Part shown: positions 31,883-41,657 of the stretch, one piece after another
Layout of the letters: each line of letters begins with the position of its first letter
Numbering within the stretch: the first letter of the stretch is position 1
Assembly (NCBI GenBank): GCA_001599295.1
Contig: BCGN01000011.1
Span: 1 to 64,000 of the forward strand
Direction: 5' to 3'
DNA length: 64,000 bases
DNA from: Sporopachydermia quercuum
Taxonomy: Eukaryota; Ascomycota; Sporopachydermiomycetes; Sporopachydermiales; Sporopachydermiaceae
The notes under the pieces: generated by a model
What the model was told of the DNA's origin: nothing
The model's database searches: none
The model's input: the letters and a program-made list of their open reading frames with translations, nothing else
Position numbers and translations under genes: made by a program

Positions 31883-33568
31883 CTAGACAAACTGCTGGTT
31901 GAGAGCATTTCGTAAATGCAATTTGTTTTTGATATTGGAACTAGGAACATAAGAATTCAATTGGACGTTTGATGAACCGCTTGTTTTTGACGATATGTTA
32001 GTTGAAGATCTAGTAGATTTTATAGTTTTCATACTTGGTGATTTAAGTCTAATTGGAGAGCTAGGGAAAAACGTTTCATCAAATGAACTCATCACGGAAG
32101 AAAAAGGTGAGGTTGATGCAGACATTGAAATTGCTTTGGAAGATGTTAATGGAACTTTTAAGTCTTTGAACTTCTTCTTGGGTGAGAACTGTAGAAATGT
32201 CGTTGACGATGATTTTGATAGATTACCAGCAGCCTTAGGGAAATCAGGTTTTGGTAAATGGTTGGACGAAGAAATTGAAGTTATTGCTGTTGAAATTGAA
32301 GCTGGAGCAACAGAAGTCTCGCTTGTAGAAGTAGAATTCAGTTCTGCGATACGTGATTGAAGTAACTTCGAAGATAATAGTTTTGGGAATTTGGGAAAAC
32401 CTGAAGCTGGCTCTTCATCAGATACATTTTGAGCAGCGTTTGGAGGACCCATAAAAGTGTTTTCATTCTCTTTATCATCTAAAGGGAAAAGATCAACTGA
32501 GCTTCTTGAGGCTGAAGTTGAAGCTTTCGAAGAGTGAATTGGCTCAATTGATTCATCGCAGTCGTCTGCCAATGATGAAATGTCTGATTTTATTTCATTG
32601 ACAGAAGAATTATCTTTGTCATGATAAGGAAGTATGATAGAAGCAGGATTATTCGTTCTGTCACGCTGTTTGTTTTCGTTGATAGTTACGGTATCAATCG
32701 TAGGACTGCATGATTCATGTTCAAGTGTTGTATACGCGTTTGCATTTGAATCCCGTAACACTTTTGCCAGCATTTCATGCTGTCCAGGTTCAATAGTACT
32801 ACTTAAATCTGTAATATAGCTGGTTTTATTGTATGTTTCAAAGCTTTTATCTGACTTAATACTGCCATATTCCGTTTCTTCCACCGCATCATTTTTCCTG
32901 GATTTATCCAAATGGTTAATTTCTGGTTCCGTTTTTTTCGACAGACTGTCATTTGTGCTAGTGCTTGATATTTCTTTTGCATGTATGCTTTTTTCTTCTT
33001 TTATATCACTCAATACGTTGTTTTCAAATGTGTTGTTTCGACCTTCCCTGCCCTGCCTTCGAAATTCTCTATCAAGCACTGCACACGAGGGGCCTCTCTC
33101 ACGAACTTTCAAAGGTGAAGGTGGACTTGGTATTATACTGTTATTCTCAAATATTGGATATGAGGAATTTGAATACATGTTATTGAATGAGTTTGGGCTT
33201 CCATGTTTCTTACCTTCGGTATTAACAATGTCAGATTCCGAACTAGGTAAAGAAGTCGTATTATACATATGTTTTTCATTATAACCAGACTGAGGATAAG
33301 AAGGTGAAGCCAGAGTCGAGTCAGTATTATAAAAGGGGTACTGATCGTCTGGTTCTATTCCTTCATCTTCGTCTAGTAAATCGTTTCTTGATTCTAGTTT
33401 GAACCTTCTATTGGTTCTCAGCCAAATTAGAAATAGAACAAAAAGTACAACTCCGACAGTGATACCAACTGCTAAACCAATCGTTAGAACTGTACTAGAA
33501 GATCCTGAACAATTTTTATCGTTTGAATTTGAGCAAGAATCTCTTTTCAGCAGGCTGTAGACACCCAT
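31883..33568 (-). CDS. SKG6/TOS2-like single-span membrane protein
   Basis: The 561-residue protein resembles the Skg6/Tos2 group (also the membrane region of Axl2), proteins of sites of polarised growth and the bud neck. There is no classic signal peptide. Residues 1-25 are short and Cys/Ser-rich outside the membrane (KRDSCSNSNDKNCSGSS). Residues about 27-50 form one strong helix (LTIGLAVGITVGVVLFVLFL), followed by the basic stop RTNRRFK and the acidic motif DEDEGIEPDDQYPFYN, where the family has a D-P-D/Y motif. The rest is a long Ser/Thr-rich cytoplasmic tail with a basic C-terminus (NIKNKLHLRNALNQ). The specific paralogue cannot be decided. Confidence 0.7.
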   Translation of the reverse strand: MGVYSLLKRDSCSNSNDKNCSGSSSTVLTIGLAVGITVGVVLFVLFLIWLRTNRRFKLESRNDLLDEDEGIEPDDQYPFYNTDSTLASPSYPQSGYNEKHMYNTTSLPSSESDIVNTEGKKHGSPNSFNNMYSNSSYPIFENNSIIPSPPSPLKVRERGPSCAVLDREFRRQGREGRNNTFENNVLSDIKEEKSIHAKEISSTSTNDSLSKKTEPEINHLDKSRKNDAVEETEYGSIKSDKSFETYNKTSYITDLSSTIEPGQHEMLAKVLRDSNANAYTTLEHESCSPTIDTVTINENKQRDRTNNPASIILPYHDKDNSSVNEIKSDISSLADDCDESIEPIHSSKASTSASRSSVDLFPLDDKENENTFMGPPNAAQNVSDEEPASGFPKFPKLLSSKLLQSRIAELNSTSTSETSVAPASISTAITSISSSNHLPKPDFPKAAGNLSKSSSTTFLQFSPKKKFKDLKVPLTSSKAISMSASTSPFSSVMSSFDETFFPSSPIRLKSPSMKTIKSTRSSTNISSKTSGSSNVQLNSYVPSSNIKNKLHLRNALNQQFV

Positions 33569-35713
33569 CCTTTTTCGAGTTTGACTTTCCTTTTCCTAAT
33601 GCCTTGCACAAGAGGACACAGAATAGAATGAAGGGAACAATTTTCTTTCTGTGGTGTTGAGAGAAACAAATAAAATTGATAAAAAGACACAGTGTCTGTT
33701 TTAATGTCTCACAAACAGAGACCGATGTTTTATCTATAACTCAGTCCAAAGAAGTACTTATGTATGATTCTAATGCTGGTTCTAACTTCATTTCTACTCT
33801 AGTCTTTTGATAATATCTTCACTTCCAGTGACTTCAAAAATTTTTTAATTTTTAATTTTTAATTATTTTTTTTTTGATAAGATGTGGAGAATCGACGGTC
33901 AAAGTACGAAATTTCTCTAGGAATTCCTTTATTATTCAATTGGAGTAGAATACTCTTTATCGGTAATCTTCAAAAGGAACAGGAAATGAGTTGACGAAGA
34001 CCTTGAATTAGAGTTCAAAATGGCATTAAGTTAGGATATTGCATTGCTTAATACAGAAACTAAGCTGCTCAATGAGTTCAAGTTAGACAGTTTGTTACAA
34101 AACTCTAATAAATTTTAACATGTAAGAAGAGAGAAAGAGCCAGTACGAGCTCTTATAAGTTCTAGGTCTTCTTAGTAACAGAAGAATCACTGTAAAGAGT
34201 AGAGATGACGGGGAAAGCGAATGAAAAACTGAAAGTTCATTCAAATATTACCTGGGAGAAAAAGGAGATAAGTGATTATTGTATATAAAAGCGGCCGTTT
34301 TATAGTTAGTATATCACACAACAAGAGTTTCAATTTCAACTGTTACATGCGCGGAGCGTTGACACTGCGATTCTCAAACAATGAAATATAAATACTGGTT
34401 CAATGACGTATGATAACGAAGCAAGTTAATTGAGGAACCTGTAATTTCAAAATCACCGTTGATTTGGCAATTTGACATGAAATAAACCGCTCGATTAAAT
34501 AAACTGTACACGGAAATACTCATCAAAGCAATACCATTAAGCCTTACGTAATGAAGTTTCAAATGAGCGGCGAATACTGTTTCCATAATCCATATAACAA
34601 TTTTCATCTTTGATTGACACTCAGAATACGATAATTATTATCACGCCAGGTTCAAAGCATTTTTACTCCAGGCCAGGGCTATTTAGCTACGATCACAGGC
34701 GACTTTCCTCTAGTTTACTCTCAACTGATATTTATGTCGCTTTTCCTTGTTGCATAACAAGCGGATAAGCTATAGAATAAGGAGGGAAAATCCACTGGAA
34801 CTGCCACCATAATAAGGTTCATCATATGTATCTTTTGAGTGAGGGTAAACTGCCAATAAATTAACAACAATCCGTAAAACAACTGATACAACCGAGTGAT
34901 TTCTTCTCGCAGGTTGAAAATAAACACTGAAGGCATACAACATGGAATTATGATGGATTCTAATAATAAATAAAGTTCAGAACATCTCTATTTGTCAGAT
35001 AAGGTTTGTAGTGTGTTTTACCGGATAAGAAAACTTTGTTGCAAATAAGTAATAAAGTTGAACTTTTGGGCGATGAGCCAGCGATTGCAATAGCCTCAAA
35101 CGTTGAATTCATTGAATATCAGGTTGTTCTTAATGTTCATTTCCTGAACCAAAGCGCTCGTGGCTTCTCTGGGTTCTACGGAAACAAATAGTGCGTTTTT
35201 TATACTGTGCATTGTTGGAAAAAAGGTGTCTATACCTTTTTTGGTTTGGATGTTGGTTCATGCATTCTATTCAGTTTGATTGACTACATGTACAGGTAAT
35301 GCTAGAAGGACGCTTGCACACGAAGAAGAATCCCCATCTTTCAAACAGGGATTGATTCTTATGAGCTTGAGCAAAGCTAAATTTTTTCAGTCGTAGATGA
35401 TTTCAACTCGTGTTGCAATGGAGTAAATAATATCAGATACCATAGAACTAGCTAATGTTAGGCACCAAAGTGGAGTGCCAAACTTTAAAATATGTAGTAA
35501 TCTTAGAAACATTGTTAGTCTAATGGCGTACAATCATCATCAGAACTCATGTCATTCATCATAAGTAGGAGTACTACTAATAAAATACTATATAAATCCA
35601 ATTGAAAGATTTTCCTTTGAACTGAGACCACAATAGTAAGCAAATACATTTAAGCATTATGGTTAAGTTCTAGGCGAAAAACCTCACACACTTGGTAGTG
35701 ATTCGATCCATAT
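33569..35713. other. 2.1-kb intergenic region
   Basis: This region lies upstream of the SKG6-like gene and downstream of the acidic surface-protein gene. At about 33840-33873 there is a TTTTTAA tandem. GCGATGAG at 35071-35078 is a PAC-type octamer but lies near no gene start. Minus-strand frames of 77 (34374-34607) and 71 (34721-34936) codons look non-coding. Confidence 0.4.
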
Positions 35714-38700
35714 TCATATGTCTATTATAAATGCAATGGGTATCAGGACAGCAATTGTTGGTATTGTAAGTAAAACTAATCTCTCAATGATCAAACGACC
35801 ATTCGATTTCAGTTTTGCATTCAAATGACTCGCTGATGAAACCAGTCGGGGTGATGGAGAAGCTCTTTGAAAATGATTTGAATTTGAAGGAGACACTTGA
35901 CGACTTGGTTTTGAAACAGTAGGTATTTGTAAGTCTCCCAATCCCATTTGGTCTACTATCGAGCGGAATAAATCACCTATGCCATCGCCAAATCCTATCT
36001 CATCATGTTTGATTTCTGTGTATGTAGGTAATGTAGGTAACGGATCGAGGGAACTACACGGATCATCATTTTCTTCGTCATCATCGCATTCAGTGGTTTC
36101 AGTCTCATCACACTCGATAGTTTCTGGTTCATCACACTCAGATTCAATGGTATCAAACCCATCATCNCATTCAGTGGTTTCAGCCTCATCACACTCAATA
36201 GTTTCTGGTTCAGCATCATCACACTCGATAGTTTCTGGTTCATCACACTCAGATTCAATGGTATCTAACTCATCACCACATTCAGTAGTTTCATATTTAG
36301 CGATATCATCGCAGTCGCCGGTCGTTAGCCAAGTATTTAAGCAATTAGTAAGGGTATCTAAATGCAGGGCATAATCATAACAATCATCAGCGGTATCATC
36401 AATAAAATCATCACGATCACTTGTATATATATCTTCAACTTTTTCATTCCATTCATTTGTGTGAAAATTATTTTCATAAGCAGTATCATCATAGTCACAG
36501 TCTTCTATATTATTGTTAAGATCCTTCCCTGGGTATACGTTTCCAATATCGTCTACTTCACGATCTTGTTCAATATCCTCTTCCCAAGCCTTTTCTTCAC
36601 ACTCTTCTTCTTCTTCCTCTGCATGGTTTACATCATCTGATTCATCTTCACAATCAGTCGCTTGAGGAAAATCTGAAATAATATATGTTGTTGTACCAGT
36701 GGGTAAGTCTATTTGACCATTAGCTTTCAAACTATGGACGATTGATTTCAATAATTCAGNGTTTGCAAGTAAGTTTGACACAAAAGAGGATTTATCTACA
36801 TACGGACGATTCTTTGGACCAATTAACTTTGCTATTCTTGATGCAAATTTCTTAGAATTTTTTTTCTTCTCAGTATAGGTTACTGTTACAAATTCCGTGT
36901 CAGTGTTCTTATCAAAATTGTTAATATCATTTTCATCTTCACAATCATTTTCAGAATCCTTGTCATCATAGTACCTGTCATTATCTGTATCAGTCTCACA
37001 ATGTTTTCCATAGCCACCACAGTCGTAACTGTATTCGTCTTCACAAATCTCAATATCCTCGCCATTGCCATCGTCATTTTCGTGGTCATCTTCATATTCT
37101 TCATCAGTGTCTTGATGCTTTTTAGGACCTTTTTTCACTTTTAGTTTATTTTTAAGATTTTCCATTTTCAGTTTCTTGGATTCAAACCAATCAGATAATC
37201 CGAATCCTCTTTTATCTAATTCAGCAACAGCAATATCATAATGGTCCTCGATATTTTGATTACTATCACTGACATCACTGTTATCAGCGTCACTATCTAT
37301 AAGATCATCAACCATATTGTAGTCATTTTCTGTTTCTTGATCCGATACACTAGAATTAGTTATCATGCTAGTTGATTCAGGCCTAATATGGAATGTTGGA
37401 TCAGGGTTGGATAAAGAGGGTATGCCATCAGCTGTCAAATTCCATGGCAATATTTTACCTTCGTTTGAGACGTTTTCTTCCAATTGATGCTTTTCCATAA
37501 TAACTTTATTCGTAGTTGTATTAGTGTAATAAACAAATAATTCAGTAGAAGAGTATCCTACATCTTCTGAATTGGGCATGGGGTTGACACTTTTTGAACG
37601 ATGCTTAGTTGATTGATTCGTTGAGAGTAGTATATCGTCAAAACTAGGACTAACAGTGACATTTGCTGCTCTCTTAGTTGAAAAATCGACATGTACACCG
37701 GAAAAGTCAAGTATTAGTAGACGCCTCAATCTTTTAATAAGAAAGTCTTGATAGGAATCATCATAATAATTCTTATTAATAGATGGATCAATTTGGGTAC
37801 TATCAGGATAATCTGATTTCTGTATGTCTGATGTTGAATGCAGTCTAAGTCTAGTTGGATCATCAAGATTTGACAAAGCTGATTCAGGAAATGAAGAAGA
37901 AGAAGAAGAGGAAGATATGTTACAACTAGATTTATTATCGAGAGAATAAGAGAGAGAGGCTGAAAAATAAGACGTTGAAGGGTCAGTGTCCCCAAATCCA
38001 TCGGTATCTGAGTAAAATGGCAGAGACTGTATCTCATAGTTTGATTCCGAATGAGAACTCATACCCATTTTATTAGTATCAGTGTCATCCTCTTTATATG
38101 AAAGAACTTTTGTTACCTGTTTTGATACTGGAGTGTAAGAAGAATGAGAAATCAACCCTTCAATTAGTTTTTCAGTATGCACTTGGATTTCGGTAATTAC
38201 TTTAGTTGTTAACGATGTAGAGACAAAAAAATATGTCGAGTTCTTGTATATTGTACTGTAGAGCTCTCTCATATTCGTGTCGATGTCAGTCTCAGTCTCA
38301 GTCTCGGTTTCAGTTTCAGTCACAGTTCTTGTTTTCAACTTGAACTTTGTTTTGAAACCTGCTTGATACGTCGTTTGATAGTCAATATAATACTCGGTAT
38401 TAGTTTCAATCTCTGTTTCTGTTTCTGTTTCTGTTTGAGTCTGAAAGTCAGTTTTGGTTTCATATTTGAATTCAGTCTTAGTCTCCGTCTTCGTTTCTAC
38501 TTCAGTTTTGGTTTCAGTTTCAGTTTCAGTTTCTACCTCCGTTTCAGTTTCTATTTCTATTTCTATTTCTATTTCTGTTTCTGTTTCTGTTTCCACATGT
38601 GTTGAATCTTCAATGGCGGTCTCTATTTCATACTCAGTCTCTGTAATAGTTTCAGTCTCCATTTCCGTTTCCGTCACAATTACAAGCTCAAGGTCAGTAT

Positions 38701-40593
38701 CGCAATTGGTTTCAGCCTCAGTCACCGTTTCAATCTTTGTTTTAAGAACCAGCTCAGTTTCTGTAACATAGATTGTTTCGTTTTTGATTTCTGTAACAGT
38801 TTCTGTTGACAAAGTGTAGCTACCAGCATGGGTGTGCTTAGAGTCATTACTTCCGTCATTATCATCGTTATCATCGTTATCATTGTCACAATTATAATCT
38901 TGTTCATCATCTTGTTCATCATCTTGTTCATCATCTTGTTCATCATCTTGTTCATCATCTTGTTCATCATCTTGTTCATCATCTTGTTCGTCATCTTGTT
39001 CGTCATCTTGTTCATCATCTTGTTCGTCATCATCATCATCATCATCAATAGTTGGTACCATATCTGCACTACTACTGATCGCAGTTGGAATAATTATAGT
39101 TAATTCTTGATGACAATCATTTACAGCTTTAAAGCAATTATAATTGTCCTCTTCAGAAAAGTTTCCATTATGAGTACTTGTATATTCACTGACTGATGTT
39201 TCAATGGTTCTGCTCCAAGAATTGGCATCGTTATCTTGAGTTTCATTTTGATCTCTACTTTCATCTTTTTCCCCGTCTACATTGTCACAGTCCCATTCAT
39301 CATTCTCTTCATCTATATCCCCATCGTTTTCATTATCACTACCATTATCATTATCATCGTCATCTTCTTCAATAGGCTCGCAATCATCAGCACCATTTTC
39401 AGGTAGTTCAGTTGGTGTAGAAGTAGTCTTAATAGTGCTTTCTTTGTCACTGATAATACTAATAGTACTATTTTCTTCACCAACTTTTTCAGTTGCAATG
39501 ATGATGTTCTCAATGGTAGTAGTAGTTATAGTCAAACACTCAGCTACTCTATTCCAGTGCTTGGTTCCGTTCATTACACTTTGGCTTTCTTTATTGTTGC
39601 ATTCACAGGCAAAATCATCATCACTTTTGTCACATTTACATTCGTCCTCTGGAAACTTACGTATGAAATCATCTAACCCATCATCATCATCCTCAGTAAA
39701 ATAAATATCACTTTCTCTCTCTTGGTCATCGCTCCTCAAGGCCTCCCAGTTATAGAATTCTAACACTTTTTCAACATCTGTCTCATCGATTCCATATAAC
39801 CAGTTAAAATCGTCATCTTCATAGTTATCATCGTCATCCGCATCATCATCGTATTCTCTACCATATACATTTCCCCCAACATTCTGTGCATAAGCCATAG
39901 GTAACCATCTGTTTAGAATTTCATCCGAGTAAAGAGAATTATCTTCACTGGGTTTCATATAAACACTTTTCCACAATTCACTCAATGCATAGTACAACGC
40001 CTATTTGATCAATAGACATTTGTTAGAAATTAACAATTGATTCAAGGAAAAACACCGAACAAACAATAATAATAAGGATTCAAATAAACCATTAATTTAG
40101 CGAAAACAAGGAGAAATGAAGGTAAGTTCATACAGAATCTCTGATCCAAGTCAAGCAAGCTCTGGAGGTTCTTGTTTTATACCTCCAACAATTTTCTGTT
40201 TGGCAACCATCGAATAGAAGATCATACATTAATACACACTCTTCGAATAGTGAACCCTAGAATTTCATACTCATGTTAGAAGACATCACGTCTTAAAATT
40301 CTATTGGAGGTGTATGTACATCATAATGACATGATGTATCAGCATTCTTATAGTATTCATACATATATATTATCATAGTTATAAATCAATGCATTTGCCG
40401 GAAGATTGGAGCAGCTCTGAAAATTCTTAAACTCTTCAGCAGTTCTAGTGATACCCAGGGATCTTGCAAGATTGAACTCGACTGAGTCAAGTTCAGATTC
40501 TTTGCCATTTATGAGACTTTTTATAAGTTGTGTCGATGATACAAGCATACAAAGCGTCAACTTCAATATACATATGGATGCGATTTTGAGCAT
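35714..40593 (-). CDS. Large acidic repeat-rich surface protein, two exons, predicted GPI anchor
   Basis: Exon 1 (40593-40363) encodes 77 residues beginning with a signal peptide (MLKIASICILKLTLCMLVSS). The intron is 40362-40001, and exon 2 (40000-35714) gives a total of about 1505 residues. The join is in phase 0 and reads DNIY then ALYYALSELW. After an ordered 100-residue head the protein is extremely acidic. It has about eleven tandem DDEQ repeats (residues near 402-447), long Thr/Glu alternations (TETETE), Cys-poor Asp runs and ECDEPETIE repeats near the end. Two less acidic parts stand out: a basic segment after DKRGFGLSDWFESKKLK (near 1008) and KFASRIAKLIGPKNRPYVDK plus SIVHSLKANGQIDLPTG (near 1120-1170). 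The C-terminus (LNAKLKSNGRL then a hydrophobic tail) fits GPI attachment. Family unknown; two codons contain N (36167, 36760). Confidence 0.8.
36105..36265 (-). repeat. 50-bp exact direct repeat in the acidic protein gene
   Basis: Positions 36105-36154 and 36216-36265 are identical over 50 bp, offset by 111 bp. Related shorter copies lie between and after them. They encode the CDEPETIE/CDEAETTE repeats, so copy number can change by unequal exchange. Confidence 0.85.
38280..38600 (-). repeat. Hexanucleotide-type tandem coding for Thr-Glu runs
   Basis: TCAGTY and TCTRTT hexamers recur in two blocks (about 38283-38333 and 38404-38600). On the minus strand they read ACNGAR and ATAGAA, encoding TETETE and IEIEIE runs in the acidic surface protein. 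Confidence 0.8.
38895..39031 (-). repeat. 12-bp minisatellite coding for DDEQ repeats
   Basis: About eleven near-identical ATCTTGTTCATC units lie in tandem (ATCTTGTTCGTC in a few). The minus strand reads GATGATGAACAA per four residues. The period is a multiple of three, so length changes keep the frame. Confidence 0.9.
40001..40362 (-). other. Predicted intron of the acidic surface-protein gene
   Basis: A 362-nt intron with donor GTATGA, branch-like TTCTAAC (complement of 40022-40028) and acceptor AAATAG, the first AG after the branch. It is phase 0. It connects a signal-peptide exon to a long open frame that has no ATG of its own at its start. Confidence 0.75.
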
Positions 40594-41657
40594 AGTTGAA
40601 ATATGACTTGTTGGTGATAGGAAAGTAAGTATTAGCTTCTTTGCAATACTGTGTCATATGAGAATAATGTTAACATGAAAAGTAGGTGTAACTTATCAGT
40701 CTCATTCGCTTGCATCAGATACCGCTGTGAAAAAGCCGTAGAGTAGCAAAGCAGCCCATGTATGTTTGCATGAACTCAGCACCAGGCATAGTACAATAGT
40801 ATGAGTCAAAAAAACAAACAAAAAAAAGGATATGAAGAAGGAGAGAAGGAGCAATGGGCAAATAGGGGGAATAGGTGACACAAGCAGAAAAAAAATGTGA
40901 ACACAAAATTGATAATTTGATTATTGTGAAGAGAGTTGTAGGCGGTTATTATCATTCATAGTCGTATCCATATAAGACATAAAGTTTAAACCCAAATCCC
41001 AAATAGGGAGCGAAACATTATACCAACGAAGTTTAAATAGGACCCAGAATAGGGATAATGAATACCTCATGTATTCTTCTCTTCTTTTTGCTTAGTGCTC
41101 GTTTCCTTTTCCTTTATTATTGAGCGTCGTTTCCCACTATCAATAAATTGATTACCATTATACTAAATTAATTGTAATGTAGTTCTAATAATAAAATTAA
41201 TAAACTCTCTGGTAGTAGCAACTTTATCAACTGTGGTGTCATTTGAGGTCTCAATATAAATGATTCATGAATACATTGTAGAAAGATCAGGACATCAACG
41301 TGCGTGTGATTTGGAACATTTGGAGCAATCATTGCAATTTATCCAGCTTTTTCTTCTCAATCTAAAAGAGGTGGAAAATTGTCATGATTCAATGATTGAT
41401 CAAAAAACTGCTGAAGAAAGATTCTCCAACTTTGAATACTAGAGATATTAGATATTCTCTCTTTGATGGCAGCCTGTACCTGCAAAAACAATACAGCTCC
41501 CATATCACTATGTAAAAGATTAAAACTCATATTTCACATCAACTTGAATACAGATATTATTCTCTCGATTACCGACAGATTATGATCATGTAGTTATGTA
41601 TAAATCAACCAGTTAGCTCCAGTTTCAGCTTCATAAATTACTTTAATAGACGCTCAA
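40594..41657. other. Intergenic region with one candidate small ORF
   Basis: A 1-kb stretch between the 5' end of the surface-protein gene and the 3' end of CTK1. It contains the 60-codon frame at 41260-41442 listed separately and an A-rich tract near 40805-40830. Nothing else is seen. Confidence 0.4.
41260..41442 (+). CDS. Candidate 60-residue coiled-coil-like small protein
   Basis: An ATG frame directly preceded by an in-frame stop encodes 60 residues. Leu/Phe occur at heptad-like spacing in the middle (ACDLEHLEQSLQFIQLFLLN), and acidic and polar ends flank it. Composition is protein-like, unlike other short frames nearby. It resembles small helical subunits of complexes such as DASH or BLOC-1 in size and style only; no specific family is recognised. 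It could be chance. Confidence 0.3.
   Translation: MIHEYIVERSGHQRACDLEHLEQSLQFIQLFLLNLKEVENCHDSMIDQKTAEERFSNFEY

Noticed and set aside
35071-35078. GCGATGAG (PAC octamer)
   Set aside because: No gene start lies close enough for it to act as a promoter element.
38454-39103. Plus-strand frames with Val/Ser and Ile/Leu repeats
   Set aside because: They are antisense readings of the Thr-Glu and DDEQ repeats of the acidic protein gene.
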